Assembly (NCBI GenBank): GCA_963721725.1
Contig: CAVRLX010000019.1
Coordinates: 62,001 to 126,000 of the forward strand
DNA from: RI-153 sp963721725
GTDB lineage: Bacteria > Chloroflexota > Anaerolineae > Caldilineales > Caldilineaceae
Direction: 5' to 3'
Length of the DNA stretch: 64,000 nucleotides
A model generated the notes under the pieces. It was not told the origin of the DNA, did no database searches, and saw only the letters and a program-made list of their open reading frames with translations. Each line of letters opens with the position of its first letter. Position 1 is the first letter of the stretch. Made by a program: the position numbers and the translations under genes. This document shows, one piece after another, positions 45,562 through 54,423 of the stretch.

Positions 45562-45998
45562 AGATGAATTCTTCTTTCAAGGTGAAAAGAGGCACACAAA
45601 CTATTAAGCTTACTGTAACGCATTCTCCTTGTCGAATCTCTATGTAATTTAGCAAGTTTTCGCTTAGATCATTTGCCTTTCTGAAGAAATGGTGTCAATG
45701 AATTGTCTCTACAGCCAAACGGTGTGTTTGCTTTAGATGTCTTGTTTTGATGCAAAAATTAAATTCTATTTGTCTCTATTCACGTCTAGGGTGCGACGCA
45801 CTCGCCAGGCATAGATTGGTTGTGAAAAGCGTGTGTGGCGAGTGCGTCGCACCCGTATAGTTACTTCTATTAACGTTTTGTAACAGCGATAGTCACCCGG
45901 CGGGGAGTGGTGTAGAATAAGCCGAACAAAGCGAAGGCCATTACACCATAAAAGAGTCCTTACCTTGAAGATAAACACCATCTCCCGGAGGAAGTCCC
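45562..45998. other. Divergent intergenic region with one family-1 palindrome
   Basis: AT-rich 437-base spacer. It contains family-1 copy g and, just before the enolase-superfamily gene, GGAGGAAG as ribosome-binding site. A TAGAAT box near 45915 has a weak -35. I see no RNA gene or ORF. Confidence 0.5.
45784..45864 (-). repeat. Family-1 palindrome, copy g (reverse orientation)
   Basis: Arms GGGTGCGACGCACTCGCCA and TGGCGAGTGCGTCGCACCC are perfect; central AGATTGGTTGTGAAAAGCG. Confidence 0.87.
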
Positions 45999-47045
45999 AT
46001 GCATATTGACCAATTGACTGTCCATATTCAGCGCCAGACCCCCAGTTCCACGCCCAAACGCGATGCGCTGCAAGCGCTGCCCGGTTCCGGCAGTGTACGT
46101 GTTGAGGTGACCACCAATACCGGTATCTCTGGCGTGGGCGAGGCCAGCTTTGGCCGCATTGCCGGCGGGCCGGATGCGCTGGCGGCGTTGATTAACCATG
46201 AACTCAAACCCCTCATTTTGGGCCAAGATCCCCACTTTGTGCGCGGGCTGCATGGGGCCATGCTGGCCGAGACCGAATATCACGGCGCGCAAGGGCTGGC
46301 GATGTTTGGGATTGCCGCCATTGATACAGCGTTGTGGGATTGTCTGGGCCGGGTGCATGGGCTTCCTTGCTGGCAGCTTTGGGGCGGCGTCCACACGCGC
46401 ATCCCCGCCTATGCCATGGTAGGCTGGCTCAACTATGACGATACCGAAGTGCAGGCCATTTGTCGCCAGGCGGTGGACCAGGGCTTTCGGGCGGTGAAGA
46501 TCAAAGTGGGTTACCCTACGCTGCGCCAGGATAGAGCGCGGGTGGCTGCGGTGCGTCAAGCGGTGGGGGACGACATTGGCATTATGGTGGATGCTAACCG
46601 ATCACTCACGACAGCGGAGGCTGTGTGCCGGGGCCGGGCCTTTGAAGAGATGGGCTGTGTCTGGTGGGAGGAACCCATCCCTGCCGACGATATTGATGGC
46701 TATGCGGCGTTGGCCCAAGCGTTGGATATTCCCATTGCCACCGGCGAAAATCTCTATACCCCCGCCGATTTTGCCCGCTTCTTGCGCCGCGATGCCGTGG
46801 ATATTGTACAGCCGGATCTGCGGCGGGCAGGCGGCCCCACGGCGCTATTGCAGATCGGGAGCATGGCTGCGGCCTTTCGCCGCCCCTATGCCTCGCACGG
46901 TGGCGGGCCGGTGCAGCTTAATGTGATGGCATGTCTGACCAATAGCCTCTATTTGGAAACCGGCCTGATCCCGCCCCACTCACCGCTACGCCTGGAAGAG
47001 GGCACGGTGGCGATTCCCCAGGGAGCGGGCTTTAGCTGGCATTGA
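45999..47045 (+). CDS. Enolase-superfamily enzyme (mandelate racemase/muconate lactonizing type)
   Basis: A 348-residue enzyme with a canonical active site. Lys-x-Lys is in AVKIKVGYP; metal ligands are Asp in MVDANRS, Glu in WWEEPIPADD and Glu in ATGENL; a His in SHGGGPV is near the C-terminal end. This set fits the mandelate racemase subgroup, which includes sugar acid dehydratases and racemases. It contrasts with the enzyme at 19632, whose third ligand is atypical. It stands alone between a family-1 palindrome and the second subtilase, so context gives no substrate. Confidence 0.88.
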   Translation: MHIDQLTVHIQRQTPSSTPKRDALQALPGSGSVRVEVTTNTGISGVGEASFGRIAGGPDALAALINHELKPLILGQDPHFVRGLHGAMLAETEYHGAQGLAMFGIAAIDTALWDCLGRVHGLPCWQLWGGVHTRIPAYAMVGWLNYDDTEVQAICRQAVDQGFRAVKIKVGYPTLRQDRARVAAVRQAVGDDIGIMVDANRSLTTAEAVCRGRAFEEMGCVWWEEPIPADDIDGYAALAQALDIPIATGENLYTPADFARFLRRDAVDIVQPDLRRAGGPTALLQIGSMAAAFRRPYASHGGGPVQLNVMACLTNSLYLETGLIPPHSPLRLEEGTVAIPQGAGFSWH

Positions 47046-47224
47046 AAGGGGCGTAGAAACAGAGTAGTTGCTATTCGACAGGAGAGAAATCGCCATTTCT
47101 AATTGCGCCCTGTTCCCATCAACGATCATCATACGCATCAGGCCATCCTTTCAACTGCCGACATAAATCGTCTGAGGGAATCAATAAACCGGTATGACAA
47201 AAGACACTGACGGCCTCCAAACGG

Positions 47225-48889
47225 CTAGTTCTGGCTAACAAGCATGGGCAAGAAAACCCGCAGGGTTTCCTGATTTTCGGTCGGGGCAAAGGGCAACAGT
47301 CCAAAGTTGAGATTATCAAACTGTTGCGTAGACGTAGTGTCCACTTGTAACGACGATGATGTTAGCGGGCGCAGGCGATCTGACACCTCAATACGAACTT
47401 CGTAGACCGCGGGCAATAAGTTCTCGACAGCCCACACCCCCTCCACATTGGTGGAGACAGATGCTACCAACCCCATGCTCTCGTTCCACACATGGACGTT
47501 CACCGCTTCTACCGGCAGATCTTCACCTAAATCCAATAACCCGTTACCATTGTTATCTTGCCAGATGATACCGCTCAGGCGGCGGTCGGCAGTCGGCACA
47601 GGCACCTCGGCCCGGAGCGCAGCGAAGACGTTGATGCGGCCATGTCCAAACTCTGCATCCCAGCCCGCCGCTCCCAGATCCACAGCCGTGGATGTCATGA
47701 GGCGAATGAGATCAGCCGACGTGCGACTCTTATCCTGGCTCAGGAGCAAACCAGCCAAGCCAACGACTTGGGGAGAAGCCATACTTGTGCCGCTCATGAA
47801 TGTGTAGCCTTCATAGCTATTTGCCAAATCTTTATAGGTGCTAAAGACGGCAAAGCCTGGTGCAGAAAGATCTACATAGCTGCCAAAGTTGCTCAACCCC
47901 CAACGCTCGTCACGGGAATTGGTACCACTGACGCCGACGACACCCTCAAAAGCCGCTGGATAGAAAGGAGAATCGCTGCGGCTATTGCCAGCGGCGGCCA
48001 CCACCAACACATCTTTCATGAGGGCGTAGTTAACCGCATCTTGCATGATGCTGGCGGCGCTTTGACCGCCCAGGCTGAGGTTGATGACGCGTGCGCCATT
48101 ATCTACCGCGTAGACAATCCCAGAAGCCACATTGAACCAAGAGCCGCTGTTGTTATGATCCAGCACCTTGACGGGCAAAATCGTGCAACCGGGGCAGATG
48201 CCAGCGCTGCCAATCCCATTATTGGCAGTGGCGGCGATGATGCCAGCAACGTGTGTGCCATGACCCTGGTCATCGCTAGGATCGTTGTCTTTGTTTACAA
48301 AATCGTACCCCCCACTGTGAATGCGCCCAATTAAATCAGGGTGATTCAGGGTGACACCACTATCCACCACGGCGATGATAACTTCTGGCGACCCCATGGT
48401 GTAGTTCCAAGCCATAGGAACCTGCATAAGCGACAACGCATAGACAAATTGAGCATTATTAGCATAGGGGTCGTTCACCGTCACCGGTGCAACAGGCGGC
48501 AACATGGCGGGAATTGTGCCTTGTCCGCCAATCGATTCTTCTAAGATAGGCAGCCCAGAGACCAGACCGTCGGCTTCAATCGAAACAATCCGGGGATCTG
48601 ATTCACTGCGGGCAAGAATAGCGCTGGCCGTTTCGAGTTCGCTGGCAAAGTTGATGCGAACTTGGGCTGTATGGAAAACGGGAAGCCAGTTCACAAGTTC
48701 ACCATTCATCTGGTGAATTAACATATCTCGCTCGGCTTCACCGACGTTGTCGTCAAATTGAACAAGAATGGTGTTAGCTTCGATAGCGACATTCTCCGCC
48801 GCCATCGTCATTTGTGTCTCGCCCAACATGAGCCACAAAACACCTAGTAAAAGACCTATCCATGTTAGTTGGAAAATTCGTTCTTTCAT
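47225..48889 (-). CDS. Secreted subtilisin-like serine protease (S8) with SdrB/Cna_B-like C-terminal domain
   Basis: A 554-residue exported protease. A signal peptide (hydrophobic stretch to MTMAAE) is followed by an inhibitor-like prodomain (NTILVQFDDNVGEAERD) and the S8 domain with Asp in AVVDSGVTLNHPD, His in DQGHGTHVAG, Asn in AAAGNSR and Ser in SGTSMASPQVV. Near residue 440 a beta-sandwich module starts, LSGIIWQDNNGNGLLDLGED, with the calcium-binding-like pattern of SdrD B domains. The protein ends RVFLPMLVSQN, similar to the tail of the first subtilase. Start MKERIF at 48889 has AGGAGG at nine bases. It is expressed on the minus strand from its own promoter region. Confidence 0.9.
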   Translation of the reverse strand: MKERIFQLTWIGLLLGVLWLMLGETQMTMAAENVAIEANTILVQFDDNVGEAERDMLIHQMNGELVNWLPVFHTAQVRINFASELETASAILARSESDPRIVSIEADGLVSGLPILEESIGGQGTIPAMLPPVAPVTVNDPYANNAQFVYALSLMQVPMAWNYTMGSPEVIIAVVDSGVTLNHPDLIGRIHSGGYDFVNKDNDPSDDQGHGTHVAGIIAATANNGIGSAGICPGCTILPVKVLDHNNSGSWFNVASGIVYAVDNGARVINLSLGGQSAASIMQDAVNYALMKDVLVVAAAGNSRSDSPFYPAAFEGVVGVSGTNSRDERWGLSNFGSYVDLSAPGFAVFSTYKDLANSYEGYTFMSGTSMASPQVVGLAGLLLSQDKSRTSADLIRLMTSTAVDLGAAGWDAEFGHGRINVFAALRAEVPVPTADRRLSGIIWQDNNGNGLLDLGEDLPVEAVNVHVWNESMGLVASVSTNVEGVWAVENLLPAVYEVRIEVSDRLRPLTSSSLQVDTTSTQQFDNLNFGLLPFAPTENQETLRVFLPMLVSQN

Positions 48890-49398
48890 CTTACACCGCC
48901 TCCTAAGCACTGCTTATGCTAAATCTTGCTGCTGCGCTTAAGATAATCTAAAGCTTCGTGCAGATCTATAAGAAGTCGATGTAAGTTTACCGTTAGTTTT
49001 GAGCGAATATATGATTTTTTTACACGCAAATGCGCCACTAAGGAACATTGAGACGATGTTCCTTAGTGGCGCATTTGCGGCAGCGATAATCGATCTGTCC
49101 AGACCGCATGCTAAAAATGGAATATCTATTCAGGGTATAGGGGCGGAGCACAAGGCGACGGATTGCTTCTCACGCCATGCCCTTCCCGCTTAGGCTATCG
49201 GACGGAAATAAGGATGCACAAGTCCACGGCACTTCAATGGCTGGAGTAGGCCGTACTGACTCGACAGGATAGAAAGTTTTGGGTCTTTGGCCGGATAGTT
49301 TATGCGTTGGCATCGCCTACAGTAACTTCGCCTGCAAAAATCCAGCGCAATCTCTGCTAACCGCGAAACAGCACAAAAAAGCAAGCTTTTCACCTCGG
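48890..49398. other. Gene-free region with a 24-bp perfect hairpin
   Basis: Holds a perfect stem 49025-49048 with 49056-49079 (CGCAAATGCGCCACTAAGG...), loop TGAGACG, preceded by T7 on the plus strand and not followed by a U-tract on either. The rest has no family-1 or family-2 copy, no tRNA-like fold and no credible ORF. Confidence 0.55.
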
Positions 49399-50145
49399 CT
49401 AGGCTGGTACGGCTGTCAGCCGATAGCCGACACCCCGCACATTCTCAATACAGCTGATGTTGCCAGTATCTGCGCCGAGTTTGCGACGAATGGAACGAAT
49501 CAAAGGGCGGATAATCGAGCCGGCCTCTTCACTGTCCAATTCCAACTCGTGGGTGATCAAGACAAGAGCCTGGGCAGAGATAACCTCTTCGGTACGGAGG
49601 GCCAAATACTCTAGCAGGGCGAATTCACGGGCGGATAGTTCGATGGGCTGGTCGTTGTACCAGACGCGATGGCTCGCGGGTTCAACACGCAGCATTCCAA
49701 TAACCAACGGTGGGGGCAAAGTGGCGACAACGCTGCGGGCCATTATCGAAGCCGAACTTATGAGCTGTTGCGCTCGACGCAATTTGCCGCGGACAGCCGA
49801 AAGCAGATCGTCAGTTTCAATCGGTTTTGTTAGATAATCGTCAGCGCCTAATTCTTTGCCAAAGCGAATATCGCTGTCCAGGATGCGGCCCGTGAGGAAG
49901 ATAAAGGGGATGTAGATCCATTCAGGATTCTCGCGGGTGCGTTCAAAGAGTTGGTAGCCGTTCATACGCGGCATGGCAACGTCGGCCAGGATCAAGTTAA
50001 TGGCGTTGGTTTGGAGTTGTTGGAGCGCTTCGATACCATTGCAGGCGGTTACAACTTCATAGCCGGCGTATTCGAGTTCGAGGCGAATGCCTTCTCGCAA
50101 GAGATCGAGATCATCAACAACGAGAATGGTGGCTTTTTCATGCAT
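49399..50145 (-). CDS. OmpR/PhoB-type response regulator
   Basis: A 248-residue regulator. REC domain residues about 5-120: acidic pair in VVDDLD, phosphorylated Asp55 in LILADVAMPRMNG, Thr in IFLTGR and Lys in DDYLTKPIE. A winged-helix DNA-binding domain follows (ELSAREFALLEYLALRTEEV ... RSIRRKL and VRGVGYRL). It is the last gene of a four-gene signalling operon and the only one with a DNA-binding output. The ATG at 50145 is used; a TTG two codons earlier is possible. Target genes are unknown; the downstream subtilase is a candidate by position only. Confidence 0.92.
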   Translation of the reverse strand: MHEKATILVVDDLDLLREGIRLELEYAGYEVVTACNGIEALQQLQTNAINLILADVAMPRMNGYQLFERTRENPEWIYIPFIFLTGRILDSDIRFGKELGADDYLTKPIETDDLLSAVRGKLRRAQQLISSASIMARSVVATLPPPLVIGMLRVEPASHRVWYNDQPIELSAREFALLEYLALRTEEVISAQALVLITHELELDSEEAGSIIRPLIRSIRRKLGADTGNISCIENVRGVGYRLTAVPA

Positions 50146-50215
50146 ATTCAAATTTCTCCCAATGCAATAGCTCGGCCTGTAATGTCTGCTGTTTGGATGC
50201 CGGTGTTGCCGTTAT

Positions 50216-53200
50216 TCATGTTGCGTACTCTTCTGCTATTGGATAAAGGCTCATTTTCTGTGGGTCTAGATGCTGTGGGTCTAGATGCTGTGGGTCTAGA
50301 TGCTGGGGTTCTAGACACTGGGGTCGAATGCATGCTTGAATTCTCTGGTTTAGGTCATCTTCTGTGAATGGTTTTTGAATCCATTCCACTACATCACCTT
50401 CCAAAGAGGCTCGGCCTTCGTCGCCCAGTGGGTATCCTGTCATGATGATAAATTTCAAATCGAGAACTTGGGCTTTGAGGGTTTGGTAGAGGGTGATTCC
50501 GCCCATTTCAGGCATTACCATATCGGATAGCACGAGATCGATCTCCTCTTGATGCTCGCGATAGACAGAGAGGGCTTCCTGACCGTTATTGGCTGTTAGG
50601 ACATGATATCCAAACATTTGGAGACTTTCCTGCATGGCAACCTGGGCCACAAGGTTGTCTTCTACCAATAGAATTGTGCAGTTATTGTGGATTGGGGGAA
50701 GCACTTGTGGGTTAATGAAATTGTCGGCAACTTTGCCGACGACTTTGGGAAGATAGATTGTGAATTTTGTGCCACGCCCAACCTCGCTTTCCACGCTGAT
50801 CTCTCCACCATGTTGCTTGATAATGCCGTGGACCTGGGCCAATCCCAGCCCTGTGCCTTTTCCGGGTTCCTTGGTGGTAAAGAAGGGTTCAAAGATGCGA
50901 GCCTGGATATCCGGGGACATGCCTACACCCGTATCGGAAATGTTAATTCGTATCCACTTTCCCGACGCCATGGCAGGCATGGGCGGGTTTCCCGGCCCCA
51001 CCGTGATCTCGTCCAGCGCAATGTGGAGCAGCCCGCTGTGGGGCATGGCGTCACGAGCATTGACGGCCAGGTTCATAATTACTTGTTGCAACCTTGTGGT
51101 GTCGGCACTAATCGTATGAGAGGGTGCGGCGTCGTGGGTGAAGTTGAGGTGAATGTTCTCTGGCAAGGTGCGTTCAAGCAGTTTCATCATCTCTTTGAGG
51201 AAGGGAAACATATCTACTTCTGTGCGATCCATTACCGAACGGCGACTGAAGTCTAGAATCTGGTTGATCAAGCTGGTGGCATGGTGGGCCTGTTCATTGA
51301 TGGTGGTGAGATATTGTTGGCGCTTATCGGGATCTTTGTGGCGGCGCGCCATAGAACTATAGATGGTGATCACCGACATGATGTTATTGAAATCATGGGC
51401 GATGCCAGCCGCCAACTGGCCCACGGTTGCCAGCCGATCCTGGGTTTGAAGATGTTGTTGACGCTGTCGTTCTTCTGTCACATCGCGGATTACCAGCACC
51501 CATCCGCCCACCTCCGGATCTAGCATCGGACGTGCAGCCACCTCGAAGATTAGCCCATTTTGGGGTTCAATTACATCGTGCCAGCGCTGCCCATTGGGGG
51601 AGATCGTGAGCATTCCGTCCACAGGTTGGCTGACCAAACGGGTCAAGACTTCGCCTTCGTCCACATCGGCCAGCAGAGAGAGATAGGTGCGGGCGAGCGG
51701 GTTGGCGTGGACAATGCGCTGGTCGTGATCAAGCAATAGGACACCTTCGGGGACGGTGTCGATGATCTCTTGAACTTGGCGGGCCTGGGCCTGGGTTTGT
51801 TGGAGCAAACGGCGTGTTTGGGCAAAGAGATCGGCATTGTGCAGGGCAATGGCGGCATGGCTGGCAAGGGCTTCTATGAAATTTTGCCATTCAGGTTTGG
51901 GCTCCAAAGGCCTGGAAAAGAAGAGTTCTAAAATGCCTTTGACCTGGTTTTGCACGATCATCGGCAAGGCAAAGTAGCTTATCAACTTTTCGTCTGTAAA
52001 AAGAGCCGCCCGCTTAACTTGAATATTGGAATCAAGGAGATTGGTGATCTGCACATTTTTCAGAGTCGCGGCGATTGTACCCGCAATCCCATCCCCAACA
52101 GCAATGGAAAAATCGGAGACTTTCGTCGATTTGAAGCCCCGATGTGCTGCCATAGTGAGCCGGTCTGTTGCAGGATCCAACAGAAGTACATCAACAGCAT
52201 CCACAGGCAACAGTTCAGTAATGTGAAAGAGCAGGTTATCCAGCGTCTGTTGCAGATCCAGACTGGTGTTAATGGATTTATCAATGGATTGCAAGGCTAA
52301 TAGTCGTTGTAATTGGCGCTCGGTCTGCTCGTGCAGCGACGCACGGTGCAGTGCATTGGCTCCAATATCGGCGATAGCAGGGAGCATGTGGCATTCAGGT
52401 TCCAAAATGGGTCGCCGCCGCCCTACCCAAAGCACGCCGATGGCTTTTTCTTGGGCAATGAAGGGGACACAGACCAGAGCCGAATGGCCGAGCAGTGTGT
52501 GATAGAATCCGCCACTGTCCTCTTGGCCGGGACTACAGCTTGTATAAATCTGACCAGATTCCATGACTTGGCGGCTTACTGCTTCGTTGGCAGGCAATTG
52601 GTAGCCTGTCAAATGGGTGGCTTCGCCAAAGGCTTGCTCAATGCGCATCGTGTGGTTATCCCCCGTGGGAATAACCACCATGGCACTTTCGGCATTGAGC
52701 AGATCCAAGACCTGGGCGAGGACGATCTGCATGATTTCGGAGCGCTGGGTGGCGGCGCGCAGAGCAGCGGCCACTTGGACAATTGCCTCTCGCTCTTGGG
52801 CGCGGCGGTTTTCTTCGGTAATGTCTTTGGCAATCCCATAGACGCCCACCACGCGTCCTTGCACGACAATGGGAACATTGGTTACTCGGGCCTCGACCAT
52901 GTGTCCATCTTTGTGTTGGATCTGCATCTCATAATTTTGTGGGATACCCTGGACAGCGCGCTGGAAACGATAGCGCAGTTGGGTCAGCGGTTGGGCTTTG
53001 ATCTTGTCAAGTAGGGGTAGTTGCAGCAATTCATCTACCCTATAGCCAGTCAGGATTTCGATATTTTGATTGGCAGAGGTAATACGGCCATCAATATCAC
53101 AGGAATAGACCACATCGGGGCTGTGATCAAAGAGGGAACGGAAACGTTGTTCGCTCTCTTGTAATTGAAGCGAAGCCAGTTTGCGCTGAGTAACATCCCG

Positions 53201-53950
53201 AGAGGAAGCGTGGATTTCCAGCACTTCGTGGGTGTCGGGATCGCGGATGGTGCGGATGGTGGTCTCGAACCAGATATAATGTCCAGCTTTGTGCAGGATG
53301 CGATAGACAAGGGTATAGATATCAGGGGTCTTTAGGACCGTCTGATGGCTCTCGATAACCTCCGCCAGATCGGCTGAATGAAAGAAATCATAGGCAGAGC
53401 GGCCCACCAGTTCTTCGGGCTGATAGCCCAGCAAAGACAGACAGGCCGGGGATGCATATACATAATCGCCTTTGGGCGTGTGCACTGAGACAAAATCTGT
53501 GGAATTTTCGGCCATCAGGCGAAAGCGATGTTCGCTTTCGCGGAAGAGTTCGACGGAGCGCACTTGCTCGTCGCGCAGCTTTTTCTGGGCCAGCGCATTC
53601 GAGACCGCTGATTCCAGCCGCCCCAGCCGATCTTTGAGCAAATAATCGACTGCGCCTAGATGCAATGTCTGCACAGCCAGATCTTCGCCAATGGTTCCAG
53701 AAATCACAATGAGGGGTATGTCAATGGCATGGATCTTGAGAAGTTCCAGCGCACGCAAGGCGCTGAACTGTGGCATGGAATGGTCGGCCAAGATAATGTC
53801 AAAGTTGGATTGTAGTGCCTCTAAAAAGCCTAGCTCCGTTTGCTCGCGTCTCCAATCCAACATGAACCCGGCTCGGCGCAGATGACGCAGCACCAAATCA
53901 GTGTCATCGTCGGAATCTTCTAAAATTAATACACGTAATTCTTTACTCAT
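50216..53950 (-). CDS. Hybrid sensor histidine kinase, REC-PAS-PAS-GAF-GAF-PAS-HisKA-HATPase-REC
   Basis: A 1244-residue cytoplasmic kinase without membrane segments. It starts with a REC domain (acidic EDSDDD, Asp56 in DIILADHSMP), followed by two PAS domains (about 145-385), two GAF domains (about 395-735), a third PAS (about 750-865), HisKA with the phospho-acceptor His in AGIAHDFNN, HATPase (NLAVNARDAM, SDTGVGMS, GKGTGLGLAQV) and a second REC with Asp in LVLSDMVMPEMGG. The N-terminal REC may receive a signal from the Rcp-like regulator next door. It ends in tandem HLDPQ repeats. Start MSKEL at 53950. It is third in the operon. Confidence 0.93.
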   Translation of the reverse strand: MSKELRVLILEDSDDDTDLVLRHLRRAGFMLDWRREQTELGFLEALQSNFDIILADHSMPQFSALRALELLKIHAIDIPLIVISGTIGEDLAVQTLHLGAVDYLLKDRLGRLESAVSNALAQKKLRDEQVRSVELFRESEHRFRLMAENSTDFVSVHTPKGDYVYASPACLSLLGYQPEELVGRSAYDFFHSADLAEVIESHQTVLKTPDIYTLVYRILHKAGHYIWFETTIRTIRDPDTHEVLEIHASSRDVTQRKLASLQLQESEQRFRSLFDHSPDVVYSCDIDGRITSANQNIEILTGYRVDELLQLPLLDKIKAQPLTQLRYRFQRAVQGIPQNYEMQIQHKDGHMVEARVTNVPIVVQGRVVGVYGIAKDITEENRRAQEREAIVQVAAALRAATQRSEIMQIVLAQVLDLLNAESAMVVIPTGDNHTMRIEQAFGEATHLTGYQLPANEAVSRQVMESGQIYTSCSPGQEDSGGFYHTLLGHSALVCVPFIAQEKAIGVLWVGRRRPILEPECHMLPAIADIGANALHRASLHEQTERQLQRLLALQSIDKSINTSLDLQQTLDNLLFHITELLPVDAVDVLLLDPATDRLTMAAHRGFKSTKVSDFSIAVGDGIAGTIAATLKNVQITNLLDSNIQVKRAALFTDEKLISYFALPMIVQNQVKGILELFFSRPLEPKPEWQNFIEALASHAAIALHNADLFAQTRRLLQQTQAQARQVQEIIDTVPEGVLLLDHDQRIVHANPLARTYLSLLADVDEGEVLTRLVSQPVDGMLTISPNGQRWHDVIEPQNGLIFEVAARPMLDPEVGGWVLVIRDVTEERQRQQHLQTQDRLATVGQLAAGIAHDFNNIMSVITIYSSMARRHKDPDKRQQYLTTINEQAHHATSLINQILDFSRRSVMDRTEVDMFPFLKEMMKLLERTLPENIHLNFTHDAAPSHTISADTTRLQQVIMNLAVNARDAMPHSGLLHIALDEITVGPGNPPMPAMASGKWIRINISDTGVGMSPDIQARIFEPFFTTKEPGKGTGLGLAQVHGIIKQHGGEISVESEVGRGTKFTIYLPKVVGKVADNFINPQVLPPIHNNCTILLVEDNLVAQVAMQESLQMFGYHVLTANNGQEALSVYREHQEEIDLVLSDMVMPEMGGITLYQTLKAQVLDLKFIIMTGYPLGDEGRASLEGDVVEWIQKPFTEDDLNQRIQACIRPQCLEPQHLDPQHLDPQHLDPQKMSLYPIAEEYAT
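50260..50319 (-). repeat. 15-base in-frame tandem repeat at the 3' end of the hybrid kinase
   Basis: Three near-identical copies plus one diverged copy of the 15-mer GTGGGTCTAGATGCT (as read on plus). They encode HLDPQ-HLDPQ-HLDPQ with an older EPQ unit. Copy number may vary without breaking the frame. Confidence 0.88.
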
Positions 53951-53991
53951 GATTCTTCTCTTCAATCAATGCGTTTCAATCCGATTTCCCT

Positions 53992-54423
53992 TTAATTATG
54001 ATTTTGGTTGAGCACCAACCAGTAAAGCCCTAATTCCTGGACGGCTTTGGCAAAATCATTAAAGTTGACTGGCTTACGCACATAACTATTGGCCCCTAGA
54101 TTATAGCTGGCGATAATGTCCTCTTCTTCGTTGGAAGAAGTCAGCACCACAACCGCGAGACGTCGTGTGCGCGGGTCGGCACGCAGGCGGCCCAACACAT
54201 CCAGACCATTCAATTTAGGCAGCTTCAAATCCAACAGCACGACCTGGGGCAACGAGGGGGGATCGCCTTTGTAGGGACCTGTGCCCAAGAGATAATCAAG
54301 TGCTTCCACTCCATCTCTGACAACAATGATCTCGTTAGCGATCCCGCTGCGCCTGAGCGCACGCAAGGCCAATGCTTCATCATCGGGATTATCTTCCACC
54401 AACAGAATACACTTATTTGACAT
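53992..54423 (-). CDS. Rcp1-type single-domain response regulator
   Basis: A 143-residue REC protein without output domain. Acidic pair in VEDNPDDEALA, phospho-acceptor Asp65 in VVLLDLKLPKLNG, Thr in VVLTSS and Lys in YVRKPVNF; the long loop YKGDPPSLPQ before strand 3 is typical of Rcp1-like proteins that pair with bacteriophytochromes or GAF-containing kinases. It overlaps the upstream kinase gene by 11 bases, so it is translationally coupled. It could shuttle phosphate from that kinase to the hybrid kinase that follows. No DNA-binding domain is present. Confidence 0.92.
   Translation of the reverse strand: MSNKCILLVEDNPDDEALALRALRRSGIANEIIVVRDGVEALDYLLGTGPYKGDPPSLPQVVLLDLKLPKLNGLDVLGRLRADPRTRRLAVVVLTSSNEEEDIIASYNLGANSYVRKPVNFNDFAKAVQELGLYWLVLNQNHN

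Noticed and set aside
49081..49390. Possible riboswitch or other structured RNA upstream of the second subtilase
   Set aside because: I could not match any known riboswitch core, and the region lies beyond the plausible leader of the gene.
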